A DNA stretch of 64,000 bases from assembly GCF_009695585.1 (NCBI RefSeq), contig NZ_VUNR01000004.1:113264-177263 (forward strand), read 5' to 3'. Under the pieces are notes generated by a model. It was not told where the DNA came from, made no database searches, and was given only the letters and a program-made list of their open reading frames with translations. Shown in pieces: positions 56,097 to 64,000 of the stretch. How positions within the stretch are numbered: the stretch's first letter is position 1; each line of letters starts with the position of its first letter. The translations under genes and the position numbers were made by a program. The DNA is from Anaerovibrio slackiae (lineage in GTDB: Bacteria; Bacillota; Negativicutes; Selenomonadales; Selenomonadaceae).

Positions 56097-59000
56097 TCAA
56101 AAGGTAAAGCGTGCCTCCACGCCTGCGTAATAATCATTATCCTGATCCCGCTTATAGGTAAGGCTTACCCTGTCTGACAGCTCATAGTCAAGGCCATAAC
56201 TATAATCATTTGTAGTCACGCTCTGGGTGTATTTCAGCATTGCCTTATCAGAAATATATTTACCCAATGTGATATTGTACACCTCATAGTCGTTATTGTC
56301 ACGATTTTTTTCAGCACTGCTGCCATCCGTGCTGCTGCCAAGATTTTTGCTGCCATCGATAGTATCCCTCTCAATAGTCAGCACATCAAGGTTTAGGGCG
56401 TTGCGCATGGCGGTCTCCACCTCCGACAAAATCGTCATCTGCAAGCCAATATTCAGCATAGAAGCAAATCTGCTGCCATCGCTCTTATCCCGGTTGTAAT
56501 AATCACTGCGCAAGGTCAGAAGCTGGATAATATCCGCCTCAGACATCTTCGGGTTAGACATGAGCCGGAATTTCATCTTGTTAATCAACCCATTCAGCGA
56601 AAGGAATACGCTGGTCTTGTTAATCTTCGTACCAGCCTTCAGCACCAGCTTCGGCATCAGGGTGCCAGCCTGTCCGAAGGTCATGGAGCCCTCATACACC
56701 TTGAAGTTTGTCTTCAAGTAGCTGAGGGTGCCCTTCTTCACATAAATGGAGCCGGAAGTATTCGGCAGCAGGGTAGTGCCACCAAAATAAGCACTGCCCG
56801 CCAAGCGCAAATCCCCCAGGGACGGACTGAGGAAGCGCACATTTTTGCCCAGCTCCAAATTGAAATCCATGCCAACCAGAGGCATATCATCCGAAGACTC
56901 AGGCAGCTCGCTAGGCAAAGAAATCAATACATTGTCAAGGAACAACCGCCCTGACACCTTCGGCATATTCCTGGTTTCTCCCCCCGGCAGGCTAAGCACA
57001 TCCTTCTGCACATTTACCTTGGCTGTTACAGGTCCCTTGAACACAGGGCTGTCCACGTCCAGCTCATCCAATACCAAGTCCACATTGTAATCATCAGGCC
57101 GCAGTCCATCCAAGTGGACAAAACCATTAGAAGCAAAGCTGCCGCTGCCCATATTGCCGCCGCACCGCTCCAGGGTCACAGTGTCGCCCGTGAACATTAC
57201 ACGCATGTTGAAATCAGTAACTGGTTTCAACACATTGCGTATTTTAAATGCACCATTATCCACTGTCATACTGCCGGTAATATACGGCCTTGCTGCCGTT
57301 CCCTGCAGCCGGATTCTGCCGTCTGTCGGCCCTACCGCCCAGTCAATATAGCTGGAAATCGTCGGCAGCAGGCTTAAATCAGCATTCTCTAACGCAAAGG
57401 TCACATCAAACTGATTATCCTCTGTCGGCATGGTTTCACGCAGCGCAGCAAAAGGCACCTGCCCGGAGGCAGTTAATGAATATGTTTTACCGTTATAACT
57501 CTTTTGCGCTGCCACATGCTTGATATTTACCCTGCTGCCACCCAGCTCCAGCTGCCCATCCACACTATCCAGCAAAGTGCTCTCCACCTGCAGATTTTTT
57601 ATGGACACAGGAATCTCCGCCACCGGAGCAGCACAGGTGCCTGTCACATCAAACTCTGTATCCAGCGTGCCGCCGAGCCGCGTTTTAAGGCCGGCAGCCT
57701 CTGCAAAGGCACCCACATCCACAGATTGCAGGGATGTGTGCAGCCTGATATCGCCATCAAGGTCCACCGTTCCCTTCAGGCTGAACCTGCCCTTTTCCCC
57801 CTCGCTGCCGCTGAAATCATTGACAAAAACTTTCCTGTTGTCCAGCACGGCATCCACTGTCACGTCATTCAGGGCATACCTGCCCAGGGAGCCATCTGTA
57901 ACAAAGGCATTCAGCTTCACCTCCGGCTGGCTCAGGGTACCACCAAGGACGGCATTGCCGGTTATGATTCCGTTAATGCCGTTATCCGGCAGCCCGGCAG
58001 CAGAAACAAGGCTGTGAATATCTCCCTTATCAACCTCCAGCCTGCCTTTCAGCCGCTTGTTGCCAACATTGACATGGCCATTAAATTTGTATGTGCCATC
58101 GTTCTGCTGGCAGGACATGTCCTTAAAGAACACAAAGCCATCACTATACTGAATAATTCCCCCAACACCTGTTACCGCCTGCCCATTGACGGACAAATCC
58201 CGGGCAGACAGCCTGCCCTCAAACAACGGGCTGCTAACTGTGCCTGTCAGCTTGCCGCTGAACTGAGCCTTGCCCTGCAAAGGCATCGGCAGGTACTTGT
58301 TGTAGCGGCTCAGGTCAATTTCATGCACCCTGGCATCCAGGTTGAGCCTGGACTCAGGGTCAATGGTGCCATTGAAATCCACATCCAGCCATGGCGTAAA
58401 TACATGGAAATCCTGCAGGGTAACAGTGCCATCCTTAACAAAATAGTCACCGTCCATGCCGTTAATAAAGATGCCATTATAACTGCCCTGATAAAAATGC
58501 ACATATCCCACAATATGGGGATTTGTCAAGGAACCTGTAATCGTAATGACATTATCCACATTGCCAGTCAGCTGCTGGCTAGGATCTATCACCTGCATGA
58601 TGTTCTCCATGCGGGCACTGACAGTATCAACACGCATGTTGATTTTCTTGTCACCCAGGAAGCCCATGACGCCCTGGGCGTACCACTTGGTCTTCTCCCC
58701 CTGCTCCATGACAAAATCCTTGATCTTCACGCCCCGGAGGCTGCCACCTGCCGAGCCATGCAGCCTGTCAAAAGGCTGGTGATAGATGCTGCCGTCCCGG
58801 GCAGCATACTCGGCACGCACAATCGGATTATCAATATCACCTGTCATGGTGCCTTTGATATCCAAAAAGCCCGCTATCAGCGCCTCCGGCACCAGATTAT
58901 CTACCAAAGACAAATCAACATTGGAGCCATAAAAGGAAAAATCAACGCTCTCCCCCAGAACCATGCTGCCTTCCAGCCCGAAGCTGCCATTGCCCGGCAG

Positions 59001-60503
59001 CCTGCAGCTGAGATAATCCACCGTTACCTTATTACCCTGCTTTGCTACGGAACCTGCCAGGTCGCTGACCACCAGCCCCTGATAGCTGAGGCTGCTGTCC
59101 CTGAGGCTGCCAAACAGCTTGATGCCTTCCATGTCATGAGCATTCCCGGCAAAAGATACATCGCCGGAGATGCTGCCTGACAGGTAGGCAAGCTCTGCCA
59201 TGCTGCCGGAATCATTCGCCAGCACTGCCAGCTCTCCTGCTGATACGCCGAAAAGGCCGGCACTGCCGGTAAAATCATAGCTTTTGGCATCAAAGCTGCC
59301 GGTCAGGGAGACCTCTCCCCCTGCCAGATTGGCCTTTGCCTTATTTATCACAATCATACTGTCCCCATAGGAAACACTTGCCGACAAATCACGGAAAGCA
59401 ACCTGCTGCACACTGCCCGAGCCCACCTGAATATCGGCATCCACCCGTGGCTTGGCCGCCTCGCCTGTAATATGCGCCGTAAACTTCATGGCTCCCTCAT
59501 AAGGAATATCCTTAAAGATGACCTTTGGCTCAAAGCTTTCAGAGGATGCCGTCAAATCCAGCAACAGACTGCCATTATTCATAATAATCCTGCCATGGGC
59601 AGCTGCCTGCTGTCCCCTGGTTTCCGCACGGGCAAAAACACGGGCCTCCCTTTCGTTGAAGGTAACAAGGGCCTTTGCCTTTTCCACCTTGTTTTCTCCC
59701 AGCAAAACAAAGCTGCCATCAGCCAGCTCCGCCTGTCCGTTATAATAAAGCTGCGTGCCCACACGTTCTCCGGCAATCTGCAAGCTCTCCAGCCTGCCGG
59801 AAATATCCTTCAGCACATCCTCAGGGATAGTGCCTGCCGGAAGATACGGCATATAATTTGCCAGCTCTGCATTCTGCAAGGACAACTGGAAAGTCTGCCT
59901 CGCTCCGTTATCAGTATCAACAGTGGCCGAAAGCTGCGCCGAGGCGCCGTTGTTCTCGCAGGATGCCTTCAGACTGACCGATGGATAGCTGGCCATGTCA
60001 GCATAGCCGTTCACATGCTCCAGCACGATATCCTGATTGTTATACCTGCTGCGAAGGGTTGAATCCGCCACATTTATCCGTGCCGTAAACCTTGTATCGC
60101 TCTTTTCCTCACTGACGAGGTCCGCGAAGTTCCAGGTGCCATCCTCCCGCTGCACAATCGTCACATCAGCACGGTTTATATCAATGGAGCTTATACCCTC
60201 GGCCGCTGACTTCTGCAGCATAGCAAGGGGGCTCAGCCTGATGACCGCCTCATCTGCATGGGCAAGAAGCTGCTGCCGCTTGTCGTAGATATCTATGCCA
60301 TCCACCTGCAGTTCCCGCCATGACTTCACCTCAACGTTTCCGAGACTGATGCGGGTATCCAAAGCTTCCGTAGCAATAGCCCCTGCCTGCTCCGCCGCCA
60401 TGGACATAAAAGACTGAGATGACACCACTCCCCACAGGCATACAAAAACAAGGCAAAGAACGCCAACCGCTCCGCCTGCCAGCTTCCAACTCTTATGTGT
60501 CAT
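56097..60503 (-). CDS. tamB: TamB-family translocation/assembly protein (DUF490)
   Basis: About 1468 residues. One N-terminal membrane helix (near 8-28), then a very long beta-taco of repeated strands, and the conserved C-terminal TamB domain with GSIYVKKGTLSYLKTNFKVYEG and SEADIIQLLTLRSDYYNR. It ends GVEARFTF. TamB-like proteins span the periplasm and carry phospholipids and/or help barrel insertion. No tamA lies here; bamA may be the partner. The ATG at 60503 with AGAGGAG upstream is preferred over the frame to 60557. Confidence 0.93.
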   Translation of the reverse strand: MTHKSWKLAGGAVGVLCLVFVCLWGVVSSQSFMSMAAEQAGAIATEALDTRISLGNVEVKSWRELQVDGIDIYDKRQQLLAHADEAVIRLSPLAMLQKSAAEGISSIDINRADVTIVQREDGTWNFADLVSEEKSDTRFTARINVADSTLRSRYNNQDIVLEHVNGYADMASYPSVSLKASCENNGASAQLSATVDTDNGARQTFQLSLQNAELANYMPYLPAGTIPEDVLKDISGRLESLQIAGERVGTQLYYNGQAELADGSFVLLGENKVEKAKALVTFNEREARVFARAETRGQQAAAHGRIIMNNGSLLLDLTASSESFEPKVIFKDIPYEGAMKFTAHITGEAAKPRVDADIQVGSGSVQQVAFRDLSASVSYGDSMIVINKAKANLAGGEVSLTGSFDAKSYDFTGSAGLFGVSAGELAVLANDSGSMAELAYLSGSISGDVSFAGNAHDMEGIKLFGSLRDSSLSYQGLVVSDLAGSVAKQGNKVTVDYLSCRLPGNGSFGLEGSMVLGESVDFSFYGSNVDLSLVDNLVPEALIAGFLDIKGTMTGDIDNPIVRAEYAARDGSIYHQPFDRLHGSAGGSLRGVKIKDFVMEQGEKTKWYAQGVMGFLGDKKINMRVDTVSARMENIMQVIDPSQQLTGNVDNVITITGSLTNPHIVGYVHFYQGSYNGIFINGMDGDYFVKDGTVTLQDFHVFTPWLDVDFNGTIDPESRLNLDARVHEIDLSRYNKYLPMPLQGKAQFSGKLTGTVSSPLFEGRLSARDLSVNGQAVTGVGGIIQYSDGFVFFKDMSCQQNDGTYKFNGHVNVGNKRLKGRLEVDKGDIHSLVSAAGLPDNGINGIITGNAVLGGTLSQPEVKLNAFVTDGSLGRYALNDVTVDAVLDNRKVFVNDFSGSEGEKGRFSLKGTVDLDGDIRLHTSLQSVDVGAFAEAAGLKTRLGGTLDTEFDVTGTCAAPVAEIPVSIKNLQVESTLLDSVDGQLELGGSRVNIKHVAAQKSYNGKTYSLTASGQVPFAALRETMPTEDNQFDVTFALENADLSLLPTISSYIDWAVGPTDGRIRLQGTAARPYITGSMTVDNGAFKIRNVLKPVTDFNMRVMFTGDTVTLERCGGNMGSGSFASNGFVHLDGLRPDDYNVDLVLDELDVDSPVFKGPVTAKVNVQKDVLSLPGGETRNMPKVSGRLFLDNVLISLPSELPESSDDMPLVGMDFNLELGKNVRFLSPSLGDLRLAGSAYFGGTTLLPNTSGSIYVKKGTLSYLKTNFKVYEGSMTFGQAGTLMPKLVLKAGTKINKTSVFLSLNGLINKMKFRLMSNPKMSEADIIQLLTLRSDYYNRDKSDGSRFASMLNIGLQMTILSEVETAMRNALNLDVLTIERDTIDGSKNLGSSTDGSSAEKNRDNNDYEVYNITLGKYISDKAMLKYTQSVTTNDYSYGLDYELSDRVSLTYKRDQDNDYYAGVEARFTF

Positions 60504-60582
60504 CCTCTCATCTCCTCTGGCATAACTATATCGTAGCAACTTACTATACATGTACAACCAAGCTTCATAAGTAACTCATATA

Positions 60583-60591
60583 ATTATATCA
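60583..60591 (-). promoter_or_regulatory. Extended -10 promoter upstream of tamB
   Basis: Minus strand TGATATAAT about 80 bases before the tamB start. No strong -35 is visible. It is a candidate first promoter for the envelope cluster. Confidence 0.45.
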
Positions 60592-60655
60592 CAAATATGC
60601 ATGCACTTTATGAAAAATAGATTAAAATTAGTTTACATATTTTATATGTTTTGTG

Positions 60656-60711
60656 CATAAACAAAAGCATTGCAAACGAACTGCTGAAATCACAAATTCG
60701 TTTACAATGCT
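60656..60711 (-). terminator. Terminator of the AAA ATPase transcription unit
   Basis: Minus strand AGCATTGTAAACGAA, 16-base loop, TTCGTTTGCAATGCT (one mismatch in 15), then TTTTGTTTAT. It lies just after the 43-residue ORF, which supports that ORF being transcribed. Confidence 0.7.
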
Positions 60712-60729
60712 ATACCCAAAACTAATTTT

Positions 60730-60861
60730 TTACTTTATCCAGCCCTTTTCTCTAGCTTTAGCTTCGTTAATAACCAAAAAATGCCTATTCTCCCCAATAT
60801 CCATTTCCGCCCGCATACGAAAAGTCATTTCTGATTCTACAAAGGACACATTATCCATCAT
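60730..60861 (-). CDS. Small 43-residue ORF coupled to the AAA ATPase
   Basis: Starts with two ATG codons, the first overlapping the ATPase stop (ATGA), and ends at TAA before a terminator. The product begins MMDNVSFVESEMTFRM and ends AREKGWIK; it is charged with no membrane segment. No family is recognised. It could be a true small partner of the ATPase or the remnant of a longer gene. Confidence 0.5.
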   Translation of the reverse strand: MMDNVSFVESEMTFRMRAEMDIGENRHFLVINEAKAREKGWIK

Positions 60862-61880
60862 AGCACCTCATCAATCTCTTGCTTATAAAGGTCAATAGAT
60901 ACATCTATAATAGAATTATCAGGCATGCCGTCGTACAAATCACCATAAATATGATTTCCATCTTCCTTAAGGGATACACATGTCACCAACGACTTCTGCT
61001 TCATAGCAATCAAATACAATTTCTTAATAACAAAATATGAATGTGTCGTTATAAAAAACTGTATGCCCATAACTTCTGATATAGCAGCTATCATATCCAA
61101 AAAATCACAAATCGCTCTCGGATGTAACGCTGCTTCCAATTCATCAATGAATACAATAGAATTTTTTGTCAGATATCCATTTGACAATAACCTATCCAAT
61201 ATGGAAAGCTTCTTTATTCCTTCCGATGTTGCACCTATGGTAATTTTTTGACTTTTATTGTTCTTATAATACCACTTACCACTTCCTTCATCCAAATGAA
61301 CCCGCCCATCAATAATGTTTCTTACCTTTTCTCTAGCTGAAGCAAAGGCTGAATAGTTTTTTCCTCGTGAAGGCGATATCCTCAATGCCTTTGCCAAATC
61401 ATAGTATGTGTCATCAAAGCCAAATACCTTATCTATTTCACGCGATTTAAGAATAATAGAATATAAAGACAAAACCTCCTTGGACGGAATAAAAACAGAG
61501 TTGCCATCTTTACTAATGCCACCCGTGAGGTTAATAATTTTGCTGGTAGCGTCTTTAGAAAACCCATATTTCATTTCCTCATCATTAAGTAGCATACTAA
61601 ACCTTAAAGGCTCCTTTGCCGGTTTTGTCACCAAGTCTCCTATGCGCTCAACCTGAAATGTCCATTTTAACTTCTCTGCCAAAATGTCAGCCACCGGTCT
61701 CTTATCTTCTCCGCGCCAAAAATCTTCCTGAGCCCGCACAGCTGAATACAACGCTTTTAATAAAAAAGTCTTTCCTGTACTATTTTCTCCTACTAGAACA
61801 TTTATATTAGAACATTGCACATTAGACAAATTTGCTACCTTGCCAAAATTATTAACCATAAAAGTTTTGATTTTATACAT
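60858..61880 (-). CDS. AAA-family ATPase (AAA_15/AAA_21-like), possible defence gene
   Basis: 340 residues of the ABC/SMC-like single-domain ATPase group seen in OLD-like and abortive-infection modules. Walker A GENSTGKT near 32-39, Walker B SIVFIDELEAALHPRA near 240-255, and a His switch in ITTHSYF. No TOPRIM domain is attached. The gene is AT-rich compared with the envelope cluster and sits in a patch of broken accessory genes, suggesting horizontal origin. The ATG at 61880 has AGGGGTGA upstream. A defence role is inferred, not shown. Confidence 0.8.
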   Translation of the reverse strand: MYKIKTFMVNNFGKVANLSNVQCSNINVLVGENSTGKTFLLKALYSAVRAQEDFWRGEDKRPVADILAEKLKWTFQVERIGDLVTKPAKEPLRFSMLLNDEEMKYGFSKDATSKIINLTGGISKDGNSVFIPSKEVLSLYSIILKSREIDKVFGFDDTYYDLAKALRISPSRGKNYSAFASAREKVRNIIDGRVHLDEGSGKWYYKNNKSQKITIGATSEGIKKLSILDRLLSNGYLTKNSIVFIDELEAALHPRAICDFLDMIAAISEVMGIQFFITTHSYFVIKKLYLIAMKQKSLVTCVSLKEDGNHIYGDLYDGMPDNSIIDVSIDLYKQEIDEVL

Positions 61881-62000
61881 TCAATCACCCCTAAAATATA
61901 TCATTGCCAATGTAATAATTGAAATTTTTTCATGGTTCTTGGTAATTTCCCGCTTAAATTCAATATTTTTGTTTTCACCAAAATACATTCCCTGAATCAT
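61881..62000 (-). pseudogene. N-terminal remnant of a Schlafen AlbA_2-domain gene
   Basis: The 39-codon frame from the ATG at 62000 (GGGAG 6 bases upstream) starts MIQGMYFGENKNIEFKREI, a typical AlbA_2-domain opening with the EFKRE motif. After NHEK it loses the family pattern and ends one base before the AAA ATPase start. It looks like the head of a putative DNA-binding gene fused by deletion to the ATPase leader. Confidence 0.55.
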
Positions 62001-62028
62001 ATTTTCTCCCTGCATGATCCTGAAAGAC

Positions 62029-63004
62029 TCATAATACTGCCACTTTCTTACCGATTGCCATGACCTGTTCAACTGGCATCTTAACAATTTGGGCAACCCT
62101 ATCTATATTTATTCCCTCACATAGCATAGCTGTTATAATTTCCTCGCGTATTTCCTCGCGAATTTCTGCAAGTCCTTGTTTGTATCCCTCACGCCAGCCA
62201 TCCTGAAATATAGTCTTTGCCTCATATTCCAAAATCTTGCCATTCACAATATCTTCAGCTCCCTTCCTGACCATAGCATAATTTCTTGCTAAATGAACAT
62301 TTACCATATTGCTTAAATTCCAAAATAGAGTTTCGTGTCAATTCATCAATATCTCCCAGCAGCATAAGCGCATCCAGGCCTTTAACTATAGTTTGCAGGG
62401 AATTCAGCAATTATGCCAGCTTATCACTATCCGCCTCGCAGTCCTTTAAAGGTTTCTCCACGACAAACAGATAGAAAGGCAATAGAATCAGCAAGCGCTT
62501 CTTGAACATAATATCTATAGTATAATTCTGCATCTTGGCAACTGGAATCTTATAATTTATGCTGCCATCAGGTGTTTTCAGCTCTATAGGCATATAATCC
62601 GGCGTATTGCGATTGGAGCGCAAAAACAAAACCGCTGCATGGGGAAATTCCAAAACTATCCGATTATTTTCCTGCACAGCATCATCCTGGGCTATGCAGG
62701 AACCATATTCAAACCATCTTACCAGCATGCTGCTATCCGCCGTGCTCTGGCACTCCAAATGGTACTTTTTGACAGTGCCATCCCTGTCAATGATGCGAAA
62801 ATAAGTATCCTTTATACGTTTCTCCACAGTACCATCCGGCAATTTCTGCTCATGAGTATCCTGCAAAAACTCCACCCTGGCATCCTTGCTGTAGCTTTCC
62901 GAAAATAGCTCATTCACGAAAGCTATCAAGAGATTTGGAAAATCATGTACTATCGTGCGCCACACATTATCGTAAATTGTAGCCTTGTACTCCCCTATTT
63001 CCAT
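62029..63004 (-). pseudogene. Broken Rpn-family (PD-(D/E)XK) recombination-promoting nuclease gene
   Basis: The first part (63004 to 62414) has the nuclease core: KDTYFRIIDRDG then YHLECQS, the D...ExQ active-site form of the Rpn/transposase_31-like family. An in-frame TAA at 62411-62413 follows DSDKLA. The same frame then continues LLNSLQTIVKGLDALM. Near 62305-62310 a single-base frameshift moves the gene to the frame MVNVHLARNYAMVRKGAEDI, which ends normally near 62029 (VEQVMAIGKKVAVL). One stop and one frameshift make it a pseudogene. ATG at 63004 with AGGGGTGAG upstream. Confidence 0.8.
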
Positions 63005-63094
63005 TATACTCACCCCTATGTATATTATACCAAATCGAAGATATCAAAGCAACGTTTGTTTTATCAAACTGCACTACAGTTGTCCATTACCATA

Positions 63095-63131
63095 TAAAAA
63101 AGCCACTCAGACAGCAACATCTGAATGGCCC
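63095..63131 (-). terminator. Terminator beyond the TnpB element end
   Basis: Minus strand GCCATTCAGA, loop, TCTGAGTGGC, then TTTTTT. Confidence 0.75.
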
Positions 63132-63150
63132 ATATCCTATAAACTGTTTT

Positions 63151-63330
63151 GTGAACGTACTCCCGCCTATAGAGGCGGGAGCTTCCTGTTTCAGCGAGTA
63201 CAGCACTACTAGCTCAAAAGAGCTGCGGCGACTTACACACTCTCCACAGGCGTAGATTCCCGTGCGACCCACGGTACTTTATTATTTACATCAGGCAGAT
63301 ATCCGCCTGGCTTCTTCCCGAATATTTATC
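63151..63330 (-). ncRNA. Predicted omega (reRNA) region and right end of an IS605-type element
   Basis: TnpB genes usually carry the guide-RNA scaffold at and beyond their 3' end. Here the stretch after the tnpB stop ends in the hairpin CTCCCGCCTATAGAGGCGGGAG split as 63160-63170 and 63171-63181, then GTACGTTCAC, the likely right end. The bounds are approximate. The guide would be the roughly 16-20 bases beyond the end (starting about 63150 and reading leftwards). Confidence 0.4.
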
Positions 63331-64000
63331 GCCGCATTCTTATCGCGGTTATGGCGGCTGCCACACTTAGGACAATTCCAATCCCGCACAGATAAATCCT
63401 TAGTTTCTTGGTTTTGATATCCGCAAACATGGCATAGCTGGCTGCTTGGATACCACTTATCTATCTTGACAAGTTTTTTACCTTGCCATGCTAGTTTATA
63501 ATCCAGCATATTTGTGAACATATTCCAACCATTGTCTGCTACTGATTTGCCAAAACTGAATTTGCCGCCCTTCTTGTGTTTCGCCATGTTCTTAACACTG
63601 ATGTCTTCAATACCGATGACATCATAGCGATCCGCAAGATAACAGGATTTCTTATGCAGGAAGTCACGGCGCTGATTGGCAATTTTTTCGTGAAGCCTGG
63701 CTACATGCAGTCTCTGCTTATCCCTATTGTGGCTTCCTTTCTGTCTCTTAGAAAGTTTTCTCTGTGCCTTAGCTAATTTTTTCTCAGCTTTCCGCAAGAA
63801 AGTGGGGTAATCTGCATCTGCTTCATCGGAAGCAGCATACAGACCATGCATAGCAAAATCCAGACCAAGAAAGTTCTCCGGTATTATGGCGAGTATTTGG
63901 TTTTCGTACTCCACCAAGATACTGACATAGTATTTTCCTGTTGGTGTCCTGCTTATTGTCACAGTCTTTATGGTGCTATTATCCATCAGGGGACGATGCA
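63291..64000 (-). CDS. tnpB: TnpB RNA-guided nuclease, IS200/IS605 family (partial, cut by window edge)
   Basis: The frame stays open to the right edge, so the N-terminal part is missing from the window. Numbering from the ATG at 63986, the RuvC catalytic residues are Asp43 (LGLDFAMHG), Glu127 (IGIEDISVKN) and Asp215 (NRDKNAAIN). The zinc finger Cys pairs are 185/188 and 205/208 (CHVC, CPKC). All three catalytic acids are intact. The frame ends RRISA then TGA. Beyond two more stops, the same frame encodes a TnpB-like tail (VGRTGIYACGEC). Confidence 0.88.
   Translation of the reverse strand, partial: HRPLMDNSTIKTVTISRTPTGKYYVSILVEYENQILAIIPENFLGLDFAMHGLYAASDEADADYPTFLRKAEKKLAKAQRKLSKRQKGSHNRDKQRLHVARLHEKIANQRRDFLHKKSCYLADRYDVIGIEDISVKNMAKHKKGGKFSFGKSVADNGWNMFTNMLDYKLAWQGKKLVKIDKWYPSSQLCHVCGYQNQETKDLSVRDWNCPKCGSRHNRDKNAAINIREEARRISA

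Noticed and set aside
57504..59180. 558-codon ORF antisense to tamB
   Set aside because: No start signal or domain; lies wholly within tamB.
60653..60898. Plus-strand 81-codon ORF between tamB and the AAA ATPase
   Set aside because: It runs through the terminator hairpin and antisense to the 43-residue ORF, with no ribosome site.
63087..63272. Separate 61-codon gene after tnpB
   Set aside because: It is in the tnpB frame beyond stop codons and resembles the TnpB tail; treated as part of the element end.

Overview
The window looks like chromosomal DNA of a diderm Firmicute (Negativicutes, probably Selenomonadaceae). The evidence is a nearly complete lipopolysaccharide (LPS) and outer-membrane assembly gene set, including lpxI, a waaA-lpxK fusion, bamA, tamB and several Skp/OmpH-like genes. 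This sits next to Firmicutes-like features such as TTG/GTG starts with strong Shine-Dalgarno sequences and a LacI-regulated arabinose operon. The genus cannot be named from the sequence alone.

Layout. 0-2.4 kb: polar amino-acid ABC transporter (minus strand). 2.5-3.6 kb: gene-free stretch packed with palindromic repeats. 3.6-15.1 kb: L-arabinose locus. A LacI-type regulator (plus) faces a minus-strand operon of YtfQ-like binding protein, sugar ATPase, two permeases, araD, araB and araA; galM is divergent from the operon. 15.3-16.3 kb: HD-GYP protein. 16.8-23.6 kb: F-type ATP synthase operon atpI-B-E-F-H-A-G-D-C (minus). 24.2-26.2 kb: chemoreceptor. 26.7-60.5 kb: 31 consecutive minus-strand genes for the cell envelope. 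In transcription order these are tamB, a sigma-70-type factor, a single-span membrane protein, bamA, an unrecognised outer-membrane protein, three Skp/OmpH-like genes, lpxD, a lipid A acyltransferase-like gene, lpxC, fabZ, lpxA, lpxI, lpxB, msbA, waaA-lpxK, kdsB, kdsA, kdsD, kdsC, lpxL-like, lptC, lptA, lptB, lptF/G, a DUF3084 protein, a RuvC-like nuclease, a dCMP deaminase, wecA-like and wecB. 60.7-64 kb: AT-rich accessory patch with an AAA ATPase plus a coupled 43-residue ORF, an AlbA-domain remnant, a broken Rpn-type nuclease gene, and a TnpB gene running off the right edge.

How it fits together. The envelope cluster encodes synthesis of Kdo2-lipid A from UDP-GlcNAc, flipping by MsbA, export by the Lpt system (LptD/E are not here), and outer-membrane protein insertion by BamA/Skp/TamB. 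It also carries its own sigma-like factor. The arabinose operon and its regulator share a candidate operator with a central CG, seen at the regulator promoter and upstream of the operon promoter.

Most unusual signals: five copies of a roughly 200-bp, nearly fully palindromic element whose arms differ between copies in compensating ways; the sigma factor and membrane protein inside the envelope cluster; the uncharacterised outer-membrane protein translated directly after bamA; and the ATP synthase c subunit with two membrane carboxylates. No rRNA, tRNA or CRISPR array was seen.
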